DNA of 64,000 nt, taken from positions 130,252-194,251 of the forward strand of contig JAREIK010003413.1 of assembly GCA_029783825.1 (NCBI GenBank), given 5' to 3'. This document shows positions 51,515-64,000 of this stretch, piece by piece. How positions within the stretch are numbered: position 1 is the first letter of the stretch; each line of letters starts with the position of its first letter. The stretch is from Sapria himalayana (Eukaryota; Streptophyta; Magnoliopsida; Malpighiales; Rafflesiaceae). Both the position numbers and the translations under genes were made by a program. The notes under the pieces are model-generated. The model was not told the DNA's origin. It saw only the letters and a program-made list of their open reading frames with translations, and searched no databases.

Positions 51515-52660
51515 TAAAATTATTATATTTTCAAAGGTTATAACCTTCAAAAATTAAAAAAATCAAAAAATTTAATTTTTTGTTTTTCATTCTTTAAATA
51601 AAAACTATAAATCACTAAAGGTATAAACAATTAAATCACTAAACTCCTAAACCATAAAACACCTAAATACTTAAACCATTAAACCAGTATATCCTGAATA
51701 ATAAATAATAAATCTCAATTTTAAATTATTTTTTAGTTTATTATTATAGAATTATAAATTACAAAATAAATAATGAGTAAGACAAATATAATTTAAATAA
51801 TTTATTTTAATAACAAAAATATAAACTTATAAAAAAAGCAAAACATTAAAAAGAATTAATATTTAGTAATATATTTTACTTTGATTTGAATAAATTTTGA
51901 TTTTACAAATACGTTTTAAATAATATCTATTTTATTAATAATAGTTTATTAATTTATTTTTTGATCATTATTATAATATCTAGCAATGTAATTATTTATA
52001 TTGAATTTAAATCACTTATATTAATGAAGATTATTATAAATAAATATTATATTTACATTTGAAAAAAATTTAAAAATTATTATATTTTCAAAGGATATAA
52101 CCTTCAAAAAATAGAAAAAATAAAAAAAATAAATTTTATGTTATATCATTGTTTAAATAAAACTTATAAACCACTAAATCCCTAAACACTTAAATCTCTA
52201 AACTCCTTAACACAAAAGCCATTAAATACTTAAACCTTTAAACTAGTAAACCTTAATTATAATTTAAATAATTTATTAAAATAGTAATTACAAAATAAAT
52301 TATGAGTGATACAAATTTAATTTAAATAATTTATTTTTCATCAAAAAAAATATATAAGCTTATAAAAAGAAGCAAAAATTAAAAAATAAAAATTAATATT
52401 TAGTAATAAATTTTACTTGATTTTGAATAATATTTCTTTTGCAATTATATTTTAATTTATATCTATCATATTAATAATAGCATATTAATTTATTTTTTGA
52501 TAATTGCATTTAATATCTTTTAATAAAATTATTTATATTTTGTTTATATTATATATAATTATAATGATTATCATTACAAAATATTGTATTTACATTTTTA
52601 AAAAATTTTAAAAATATTATAATTTCAAAGGTTATAATATTTGAAAATGTGAGAAAATAT
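51515..52660 (+). repeat. K-N-O monomer series, copy 2
   Basis: Cores near 51540, 52095 and 52635 with the same type-specific flanks as at 42.7-43.9 kb. Confidence 0.7.
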
Positions 52661-53186
52661 CAAAAATAATTTTTTTGTTATTTCATTAATTAAATAAATC
52701 TTATAAACCACTAAATGCCTAAACACTTAAATCAATAACTCCTAAATCTTTAAAATCATAAAAAGATAATCCTTTTAAACTAGTATACCCTAAATAATAA
52801 ATAATAAATCTCAATATTATTTTTTTCATTATAATTTAAAAGATTCATTTTAATTATTTATTCGTTTATTTTTCTATAAATCTTAATTACAAAATAAATT
52901 ATGAGTTAGACAAATATAATATAGATAAACTTATAAAAATAATAAAAAATTTAAAAACTAATATTTATTATATAGTAATATATTTTGCTCTCCTTTTGAA
53001 TCATTTTAGGTTTTGTAATTATATTTTAATTGATATCTATCTTATTAATAATTATTTATTAATTTATTTTTTGATCATTATTAGAATATTTATCAATAAA
53101 ATTGTTTATATTGAATTTATATGATATATAGTTATAATGATGATTATAACTAAATATTGAATTCACTTTTGAAAAAATTTTAAAAA

Positions 53187-53228
53187 TTTTCATATTTCCA
53201 AAGGTTATAACCTTTGGAAATATGAAAA
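53187..53228. repeat. Palindromic core, type A (42 bp perfect)
   Basis: Longest perfect core I checked. Centred between 53207 and 53208; the half-site ends in catatttccaaaggtta and extends four T residues further left, matched by four A residues on the right. Confidence 0.88.
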
Positions 53229-55719
53229 AATAATAAAAATAAAGTTTTTGTTATTTTATTTTTTAAATAAAACCTATTAACCACTAAATGCATACACAGT
53301 TATATCAGTAAACAACTAAACCTCATAATGCCTAAATACATAAACGATTAAATAGCTATATACTACTTAATAATTAATAAATTTAATTTTTATCTCAATT
53401 TATTTTTATTTTAAATATTCATTTTAATTATTTATTAGTTTATTTTTATAAAAATTTTTATTACAAAATAAATTATGAGTGCGACATATATAATTTAAAT
53501 AATTTATTTTTAATCAAATAAAATATATACTCTTTTAAAAGAAGTATAAAAGAAGTATTATTAAAAATTAAAAATTATTATCAACTAATATATTTTTCTT
53601 TAATTTTGAATCAATTTGGATTTTGTATATATTTTTTAATTAATATCTATCTTATTATAAATAGTTTATTAATTTAATTTTTGATTATTATTATAATATC
53701 TATTAATAAAATTGTTTATATTATTTTATATGATATAGAATATTTAAAATTATTATAACTAATATTTTATTCAAATTTCAAAAAATTTAAATATTATTAA
53801 ATTTTCAAAGGTTATAACATTTGAAAATGACTAAAAATTACAATTTTTTTTGTTATTTTATTGTTTAAATAAAACCTATAAATCACTAAATGCCTAAAAA
53901 CATAAATCACTAAACTCCTAAATGACAAAACCTCAAAATACATAAACCATTAAACTGGTATACATTAATAATAAATCATAAATCTCATTTTAATTTTTAT
54001 TCTGTATAATTTTAAATTTTTATTTTAATTATTTATTAGTTTATTTTTATATAAATATTAATTACAAAATAAATTATTAGTGAGACAGATATAACTTAAA
54101 TTAAACCGGTATACCTGAAATAATAAATAATAAATCTCATTTTTTTCTTTATAATATTAAATATTCATTTTAATTATAAATTTTTTATTTTTATATAAAT
54201 AATAATTAAAAAATAAATTATGAGTTAGACAAATATAATTTATGTAAATTATTTTTAATTAATAAAATATAGATAAACTTATTAAAATAAAAAAAAATTT
54301 CAAAACAAAAAATTATTGTATAGTAATATATTTTGCTTTGCTTCTGAATCATTTTATGTTTTGTAATTATATATTAATTGATATCTATATTATTAATAAT
54401 AGATTATTAAGTTCTTTTTTAATCATTATTAGAATATTTATCAATAAAATTTTTTATATTTAATTTATATGATATATAAATATAATGATTATTATAACTA
54501 AATATTATATTCACTTTTGAAAACAATTTTAAAATTATTATATTTTCAAAGGTTAAAACCTTTGAAAATGTAAAAAAAAAATTATTTTTTCTCTGTTATT
54601 CTATTGTTTAAATAAAACCTATACACCACTAAATGCTTAAGCATTTAAATCACTAAACTACAAAATCCAGATTCCCCTATAAAGATAATCCTTTAAATCG
54701 GTATACCCTAAATAATAATTAATAAATTTCATTTTTATTTGTTTTCATTATAATTAAAAAAATCAATTTGATTGTTTAGTTTTTTATTTATATATATATA
54801 TCAATTATAAAATAAATTATTAGTTAAAAATATAATTTATAAAAATTATTTTTCATCAAAAAATTGAAAAGCTTATAAAAAGAATAAAAATTTAAAAACA
54901 AATAATTATTATTTAGTAATATAATTTGCTTTGATTTTGAATCATTTTAGGTTTTGATATTATATTTTAATTAATAACAATCTTATTCATAATAGATTTT
55001 TAATTTATTTTTTGATAATTATTAGAATATCTATCAATAAAATTAGTTTATATTGAATTTATATGATATATAATTATTAAGATTTTTATATATAAATATT
55101 GTATTCACTTTTAAAAAAAATTTAAAAATTATTATATTTTCAAGTTTATAATCTTAAAAAATGAGAAAAAATAATAAAAATAAATTTTTAGTTATTTTAT
55201 TTTTTAAATAAAACCTATAGACCATTAAATGCTTACTTACTTAAATTAGTAAGCTCATAAACCCCGAAACCCCTAAATACATAAACATTTTAAAATCTAT
55301 ATACTACTTAATAAATAATAAATCTCATTTTTATTTCTATTTATTATAATTTTAAAAATTCATTTTAATTATTTATAGTTTAATTATTTAGGAAAATTAA
55401 TTACAAAATAAATTTCGAATGAGACAAATATTATTTAAATAATTTATTTTAATCAAAAAAAATAACTTATAAAAAGAAGGACAAATTTAAAAATTTAATA
55501 TTATTATTTAGTAATATATTTTGATTTGATTTTAAATCATTTTGTGTTATGTTAATATATTTTAATTAATATTTATATTATTAATAATAGTTTATTAATT
55601 TAATTTTTGATCATTATTATAATAGCTATCATTAAAATTGTTTATATTGAATTTATATGATATATAATTAATAAGATTAATATAATTATACATAGTATTT
55701 GCATTTCAAAAGATTTTAA

Positions 55720-56930
55720 AAATTAATTTATTTTTAAAGGTTATAACCTTTTAAAATCAGAAAAAATCTAAAAAAAAAATTTTATTTTTATTATATAAAT
55801 AAACCTTATAAACCACTAAATACCTAAAAACATAAATTGATAAACTCCTAAATGACAAAACTCCTAAATAATCAAACCATTAAACCGGTATACCATATAT
55901 AATAAATCATAAATCTCATTTTAATTTGTATTCATTATAATATTAAATATTCATTTTAATTTTTTATTAGTTTATTTAATATAGAAATATTAATTACAAA
56001 ATAAATAATGAGAGAGACAACTATAATTTTAATAATTTATTTTTAATCAAAAAAAATATAAGCTTATAAAAAGAAGTACAAATTTTAAAATAAAAAATTA
56101 TTATTTAGTAATATATTTTACGTTGATTTTGAATCATTATGTATATGTTTTGCAATTATATTTTAATCGCTATCATTCTTATTAAGAATAGTTTAAAATT
56201 ACTTATATTGAATTTAAATGTCTTATAATTATTAAGATTATTATAACTAAATATTATATTTACATTTGAAAAAAATTTAAAAATTATTATATTTTCAAAG
56301 GTTATAACCTTCAAAAATGATAAAAATCACAAAAATAATTTTTTTATTATTTTATTATTTAAAAAAAATTATAAACCACTAAATGCCTAAACATTTAAAT
56401 CTTTAGGCTCCTAAACACCAAAACCCCCTAAATACTTAAACCATTAAACCTATATAACCTAAATAATAAATAATAAATCTCATTTTTATTTGTATTCATT
56501 ATAATTTTAAATATTCATTTTAATTATTTTTTAGTTTATTTTTCTAGAAATATTAATTACAAAATAAATAATGAGTGAGACTTATATAATTTAAATAAAT
56601 TATTTTTTATGAAAAAAAATATAAGCTTATAAAAATAAACAAAATTTCAAAAATTTAAAATTTTATTTAGTAATATAATTTACTTTGATTTTGAATTATT
56701 TTGGGTTCTGCAAATATATTTTAATTAATATCTGTCTTATTAATAATTGTTTATTAATTTATTTTTTGATCATCAAAATAATATATATTAATAAAATTTT
56801 TTATATGTAATTTATATCAAATATAATTATTAAATTATTATAACTAAGTACTGTATTCATATTTTAAAACTATAAAAAAATTATTATATTTTCAAAGGTT
56901 ATAACCTTTGAAAATCACGAAAATTCATAA
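55720..56930 (+). repeat. G-H-I monomer series, copy 5
   Basis: Cores near 55742, 56300 and 56905. This copy is followed directly by K-N-O (57497, 58088, 58612), whereas copy 4 has an L-type monomer in between. Confidence 0.75.
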
Positions 56931-57474
56931 AAATAAATTTTTTGTTATTTCATTGATTAAATAAAACCTATAAACACCTAAATGTGCAAACATATAAATC
57001 AATAAACTCCATAACCGCAAAACCACAAAAAACTTAAACCATTAAATAGGTATACCCTAAATAATAAATAATAAATCTCATTTTTATTAGTATTCATCAT
57101 AATTTTAAATATTAATTTTAATTATTTATCAATTTATTTTTATAGAAATATTAATTACAAAATAAATTATTAGTGAGATAGATATAATTTAAATAATTTA
57201 TTTTTCATCAAAAAAATATATATGCTTATAAAATGAGGCAAACTTTTAAAAATAAAAAATTATTATTTAGTAATATATCTTATTTTGATTTTGAATCATT
57301 TTAGATTCTACAATTATATTTTAAATTTATATAATTCTTATTAATACTAGTTTATTAATTTATTTATTGATCATTATTATAATATCTATTAATAAAATTA
57401 TTTATATTTAGTTTACATTATATATAATTATTAAGATTATTATAACTAAATATTATATTCACATTTAAAAAAAT

Positions 57475-58640
57475 TTAATATTATTATATTTTCAATGGTT
57501 ACAACCTTCAAAAATTAAAAAAATTCAAAAAATTAAATTTTTTGTTTTTTAATTCATTACCTATTAACAACAAATCACTAAAGGTCAGACACTTAAATAA
57601 CTAAACTCCTAAACCCAAAAACACCTAAATACTTGAACCGTTAAACCTGTATATCCTGAATAATAAATAATAAATCTCAATTTTATTTGTGTTCATTATA
57701 ATATTAAATAATTATTTTAATTATTTATTAGGTTATTATTATAGAATTATAAATTACAAAATAAATTATGAGTAAGACAAATTAATTTAAATAATTTATT
57801 TATAATAACAAAAATATAAAGTTATAAAAAAAGCATAACATTAAAAAAATTATTATTAAGTTATATATTTTAATTTGATTTTGAATAAATTTAGATTTTA
57901 CAAATATATTTTAAATAATATCTATCTTATTAATAATAGTTATTAAATTTTTTTGATCATTATTATAACATCTAGCAATGTAATTATTTATATTGAATTT
58001 AAATGACTTATAATTATTAAGATTATTATAACTAAATATTATATTTACAATTGAAAAAAATTTAAAAATTATTATTTTTCAAAGGTTATAACCTTCAAAA
58101 ATTAAAAAAATAATAAAAATAATTTTTTTTATATCATTGTTTAAATAAAACTTATAAACCACTAAATGCCTAAACACTTAAACCTCTAAACTCCTAAACA
58201 CAAAAGCCCCTAAATACTTAAACCTTTAAACTAGTAAACCTTAAATATAATTTAAATAATTTATTAAAAGATTAATTACAAAATAAATTATGAGTGATAC
58301 AAATATAATTTAAATAATTTATTTTTCATCAAAAAAAAATATAAGCTTATAAAAAGAAGCAAAAATTAAAAAAAATTATTATTTTGTTATAAATTTTACT
58401 TGGATTTTTAATATTTATAGGTTTTGCAATTATATTTTAATTTATATCTATCATATTAATAATAGCATAATTATTTATTTTTTGATAATTGATATCATAT
58501 CTATCAATAAAATTGTTTATATTTAGTTTATATTATATATAATTATAATGATTATTATTACTAAATATTGTATTCACATTTTTAAAAAATTTTAAAATTA
58601 TTATATTTTCAAAGGTTATAACCTTTGAATATGTGAAAAA
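57475..58640 (+). repeat. K-N-O monomer series, copy 3
   Basis: Cores near 57497, 58088 and 58612, about 6 kb after copy 2. Confidence 0.7.
58155..58242 (+). repeat. Octamer run, best example (11 units of 8 bp)
   Basis: Eleven consecutive 8-bp units, ten beginning TAAA: taaaccac, taaatgcc, taaacact, taaacctc, taaactcc, taaacaca, aaagcccc, taaatact, taaacctt, taaactag, taaacctt. The register holds without a break for 88 bases. Similar runs occur after almost every core (for example about 47608-47690 and 5385-5465). Confidence 0.9.
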
Positions 58641-61600
58641 ATATCAAAAATAATTTTTCTGTTATTACATTGTTTAAATAAAACCTATAAACCACTAAAT
58701 GGCTAAAAACATAAATCGCTAAAGTCATAAACGAAATAACCTCTAAATACTTAAAATATTAAAGTGGTATACCTTAATAATAATTCATAAATCTCATTTT
58801 AATTTTATTCTGTATAATTTTAAATTTTTATTTTAATTATTTATCAGTTTATTTTTATAGAAAAATTAATTACAAAATATATTATTAGTGTGACAGATCT
58901 AATTTAAATTAGACTGGTATACCCAAAATAATAAAGAATAAATATCAATATTATTTGTTTCATTATAATTTTAAATATTCATTTTAATTATTTATTTGTT
59001 TATTTTTATATAAATAATAATTAAAAAATAAATTATGAGTTAGACAAATATAATTTATATAAATTAGTTTTCATCAAAAAATTATTGATTAACTTTTTAA
59101 AAGAAAAAAAAATTTCGAAACAAAAAATTATTATATAGTAATAAATTTTGCTTTTCTTCTGAATCATTTTAAGTTTTGTAATTATATTTAATTGATATCT
59201 ATATTATTAATAATAGATTATTAATTTATTTTTTGATCATTATTAGAATATCTATCAATAAAATTGTTTATATTGAATTTATATGATATATAAATATAAT
59301 GATTATTATAACTAAATATTGTATTCACATATAAAAAAATATTTAAAAATTATTATATTTTCAAAGGTTATAACCTTTGAAAATATCAAAAAATAATTAA
59401 AATAAATTTTTTATTATTTTATTTTGTTAATAAAACCTATAAACCACTAAATGCATATGCAGTTAAATCAGTAAACTTCTAAACCTCATAATGCCTAAAT
59501 ACATAAACCATTAAACTGCTATATACTACTTAATAATTAATAAATCTAATTTTTATTTATATTTATTATAATTTTAAATATTCATTTTAATTATTTATTA
59601 GTTTATTTTTATAAAAATATTTATTACAAATTGAATTATGAGAGAGACATATATATTTTAATTAATTTATTTTTAATCAAAAAAAATATATGCTTATAAA
59701 AGAAGTACAAATTTAAAATTTAAATATTATTATCCAGTAATATATTTTAGTTTAATTTTGAATCAATTTGGATTTTGTAAATATTTTTTAATTAATATCA
59801 ATCATTTTATTAATAGTTTATTAATTTAAATCTGATCATTATTATATTATCTATCAATAAAATTGTTTATATTGAATTTATATGATATATAATTATTAAT
59901 ATTATTATAACTAAATATTGTATTCACATTTCAAAAAATTTTAAATATTATTATATTTTCAAAGGTTGTAACCTATGAAAATGAGAAAAAATTACAAATT
60001 TTTTTTGTTATTTTTTTTGTTTAAATAAAACCTATAAACTACTAAATGCCTAAAAGTATAAATTTCTAAACTCCTAAACAACAAAACCTTTAAATACTTA
60101 AACTATTAAACATGTGTACATTAATAAAAAATCATAAATCTCAATTTAATTATTATTAAGTATAATTTTAAATTTTTATTTTAATTATTTATCAGTTTAT
60201 TTTTATATAAATATTAATTACAAAATAAATTATTAGTGAGACAGATCTAATTTAAATAATTTATTTTTCATCAAAAAAATATATATATCCTTATAAAAAG
60301 AGGCAAAATTTTAAAAATAAAAATTTATTATATAGTAATATATTTTATTTTTATTTTGAATCATTTTAGATTTTGCAATTATATTTTAATTTAAATCATT
60401 TTTATTAATAATAGTTTATTAATTTTTAATTGATCATTATTATAATATCTATTAATAAAATTATTTATATTGAGGTTACATAATATATAATTATTAAGAT
60501 TATTATTACTGAATATTATATTCACATTTAAAAAAAATTAAAAATTATTTTAATTTCAAAGGTTATAACCTTCAAAAATTAAAAAAAAATCAAAAAAATT
60601 AAATTTTTTATTTTTTCATTCTTTAAATAAAAACTATAAATCACTAAAGGCTTAAACAATTAATCACTAAACCCCAAAAGACCAAAATACTTAAACCATT
60701 AAACTAGTATATCATGAATAATAAATACTAAATCTCTATTTTATTTGTATTCATTATAATTTTATATATTCATTTTAATTATTTATTTGTTTATTTTTAT
60801 AGAATTATAAATTAAAAATAAATTATGAGGTAGACAAATATAATTTAAATATTTTAATTTTAATAATAAAAAATATAAACTTATAAAATGAAGCAAAACA
60901 TCAAAGAAAGTATTATTTTGTATTATATTTTACTTTGATTTTGAATTAATTTATGTTTTGCAAATATATTTAAAATAATATCTATTTTTTAATAATAGTT
61001 TATTAATTTATTTTTTGATCATTAATTTAATATATTTCAATATAATTGTTTATATTGAATTTACATGAGATATAATTATTAAGATTATCATAACTAAATA
61101 TAGTATTCACATATTAAAAAAATTTAAAAATTGTTATATTTTCAAAGTTTATAACATTCAAAAATGAGAAAAAATAACAAAAATAAATTTTTTGTTATAT
61201 CATTGTTTAAATAAAACTTATAAACCATTAAATGCCTAAATAGATAAATATCAAAACTCCTAAACCCCGAAGCCCCTAAATACTTAAACCTTTAAACTCG
61301 TAAACCTTAAATATAATTTAAATTATTTATAGAAATATTAATTACCAAATAAATTATGAGTGATACAAATATAATTTAAATAATTTATTTTTCATCAAAA
61401 AAAAATATAAGCATATAAAAAGAAGCAAACACTAAAAAAAATTATTATTTAGTAATAAAATTTACTTAGATTTTGAATATTTTTAGGTTTTGCAATTATA
61501 TTTTAATTTATATCTATCATATTAATAATAGCATATTAATTTACTTTTTGATAATTGATATCATATCTATCAATAAAATTGTTTATATTTAGTTTATATT

Positions 61601-64000
61601 ATATATAATTATAATGATTATTATTACTAAATATTGTATTCACATTTTTAAAAAATTTTAAAATTATTATATTTTCAAAGGTTATAAGCTTTGAATATGT
61701 GAAAAAATATCAAAAATAATTTTTCTGTTATTACATTGTTTAAATAAAACCTATAAACCACTAAATGGATAAAAACATAAATCGCTAAAGTCATAAATGA
61801 AAAAACCTCTAAATACTTAAAATATTAAAGTGGTATACATTAAAAATAATTCATAAATCTCATTTTAATTTTATTCTGTATAATTTTAAATTTTTATTTT
61901 AATTATTTATCAGTTTATTTTTATAGAAATATTAATTACAAAATAAATTATTAGTGTGACAGATCTAATTTAAATTAGACTGGTATACCCAAAATAATAA
62001 ATAATAAATCTCAATATTATTTGTTTCATTATAATTTTAAATATTCATTTTAATTATTTATTTGTTTATTTTTATATAAATAATAATTAAAAAATAAATT
62101 ATGAGTTAGACAAATATAATTTATATCAATTAATTTTCATCAAAAAAATATGGATAAACCTTTTTAAAAAAAATTTTAAAACAACTAATTATTATATAGT
62201 AATATATTTTGATTTCTTCTGAATCATTTTAGGTTTTTTAATTATATTTTAATTGATATCTGTCTTATTAATAATAGATTATTAATTTATTATTTGATCA
62301 TTATTATAAAATTTATCAATAATATTGTTTTTATTGAATTTATATGATATATAAATATAATGATTATTATAACTAAATATTGAATTCACATTTGAAAAAA
62401 ATTTAAAAATTATTATATTTTCAAATGTTATAACCTTTGAAAATATCAAAAATAATAAAAATAAATATTTTGTTTTTTTAATTTTTAAATAAAACCTATA
62501 AACCACTAAATGCATACACAGAAAAATCACTAAACTCCTAAGGCCCGTAATCCCTAAATACATAAACCATTAAACTGGTATATACTACTTAATAATTAAG
62601 AAATCTAATTTTTATTTCAATTTATTATTATTTTAAATATTCATTTAAAAATATTTATAATTTTATTTTATAGAAATATTTATTACAATATAAATTATGA
62701 GTGCGACAAATATAATTTAAATATTTATTTTTAATCAAAAAAAATATATATGCTTATAAAAGAAGTAAAATTTTAAAAATCAAAAATTATTATCCAGTAA
62801 TATATTTTACTTTAATTTTGAATCAATTTGGGTTTTGTAAATATATTTTAATTTATATCTATCTTATTAATAATAGTTTATTAATTTAATTTTTGATCAT
62901 TATTATAATATCTATTAATAAAATTGTTTATATTGAATTTATATGATATATAATTATTAAAATTATTATAACTAAATATTATATTCACATTTCAAAAAAT
63001 TTTAAATATTATTATATTTTCAAAGGTTATAACCAATGAAAATGACAAAAAATTACAAATTTTTTTTGTTATTTTATTTATTAAATAAAACCTAGAAACC
63101 ACTAAATGCCTAAAAACATAAATTGCTAAACTACTTAACGACAAAACTTCTAAAGACTTAAACTATTAAATTGGTATACATTAATAATAAATCATAAATC
63201 TCATTTTTATTTTTATTAAGTGTAATTTTAAATTTTTATTTTAATTATTTGTTAGTTTATTTTTATAGAAATATTAATTACAAAATAAATTATTATATAC
63301 ACAGATCTATTTTAAATAATTTATTTTTTATCAAAAAAAATATATATGCTTATAAAAAGAGGCAAAATTTTAAAAACAAAAATTTATTATTTTGTAATAT
63401 ATTTTATTTTGATCTTGAATCATTTTAGTTTTTGCAATTATATTTTAATTTATATCATTTTTATTAAGAATAGTTTATTAATTTTTAATGATCATTATTA
63501 TAATATCTATTAATAAAATTATTTATATTGAGTTTACATTATATATAATTATTAAGAATATTATACTAAATCTTATATTAACAATTAAAAAAAATTAAAA
63601 TTTATTATATTTTCAAAGGTTACAACCTTCAAAAATTTAAAAAAATCAAATAATTAAATTTTTTGTTTTTTCATTCTTTAAAAAATAACTATAAATCACT
63701 AAAGGTCTAAATAATTAAATCAATAAACTCTTAAACCACAAAAGACCTAAATACTTAAACCATTAATCTATAATTTTCTGAATAATAAATAATAAATCTC
63801 ACTTTTATTTCTATTCATTATAATTTTAAATATTCATTTTAATTATTTTTTAGTTTATTTTTATAGAATTATAAATTACAAAATATATTATGTGGAAGAC
63901 AAATATAATTTAAATAATATACTTTAAAGAACAAAAATTATAAACTTATAAAAAGAAACAAAACATCAAAAACATTATTATTTAGTAATTTTTATTTACT

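Larger units (their letters stand above)
42465..64000 (+). repeat. Satellite, forward block 4
   Basis: Cores near 42693, 43275, 43828, 44422, 45035, 45775, 46370, 46965, 47543, 48075, 48672, 49343, 49762, 50358, 50950, 51540, 52095, 52635, 53207, 53810, 54552, 55147, 55742, 56300, 56905, 57497, 58088, 58612, 59368, 59970, 60565, 61152, 61683, 62425, 63025 and 63617. Typing by core flanks gives K N O A D C D K J O ? G H I L K N O A B E F G H I K N O C D K J O C D K. No gene or mobile element is seen in these 21.5 kb; short ORFs are monomer readings. The array continues past the window edge. Confidence 0.96.

Noticed and set aside
1..64000. CENP-B box
   Set aside because: The box needs a CpG-containing core. 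The monomers contain almost no CG, and I found no matching motif in the octamer run or core.
42465..64000. CRISPR-like array because of regularly spaced palindromes
   Set aside because: Spacing is about 600 bp and the intervening sequence is itself repeated. This is a satellite.

Overview
The window is plant nuclear DNA from a block of constitutive heterochromatin, probably centromeric or pericentromeric. About 49 kb of the 64 kb is one very AT-rich complex satellite. Three kinds of transposable element interrupt it. I found no functional host gene, tRNA, rRNA or CRISPR. The plant assignment rests on the elements: Ac/Tam3-like hAT transposons with BED and hAT-dimerisation domains, and an L1-type LINE carrying a DUF4283-like ORF1 and an RNase H domain after the RT. 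The species cannot be named from the sequence.

Layout: 1-5967 satellite (forward). 5968-13222 an hAT element (transposase on the minus strand) that itself contains a second, unrelated hAT element at 7612-11146 (transposase on the plus strand). 13223-13409 satellite (forward). 13410-18075 satellite in inverted orientation. 18076-22994 satellite (forward). 22995-23787 a broken end of a second copy of the outer hAT. 23788-36142 satellite. 36143-42444 a full-length but dead LINE whose last 1 kb may be transduced host sequence. 42445-64000 satellite.

The satellite monomer is usually about 590-600 bp. A second class is about 740 bp because of a 150-bp internal duplication, and some chimeric monomers are about 425-550 bp. 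Each monomer has three recognisable parts. The first is a long AT-rich stretch. The second is a near-perfect palindromic core whose half-site is attttcaaaggtta. The third, starting about 70 bp after the core, is a run of about eleven 8-bp units of the form TAAANNNN that resembles a degenerate plant telomere repeat (CCCTAAA). Monomers fall into sequence types that recur in conserved order (for example G-H-I five times and K-N-O three times), so the array has a patterned but irregular higher-order structure.

All protein-coding sequence here belongs to mobile elements, and all of it is pseudogenised by stops, frameshifts, a nested insertion or a deletion. Both hAT insertions have recognisable 8-bp target duplications (7 of 8 matching), and the LINE has a target duplication of about 17 bp, so their boundaries are well fixed. 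Several nonsense mutations sit where a conserved Trp or Gln is expected and can be explained by C-to-T or G-to-A changes, as expected for long residence in methylated DNA. Monomer typing, core positions and satellite breakpoints were read by eye and are approximate.
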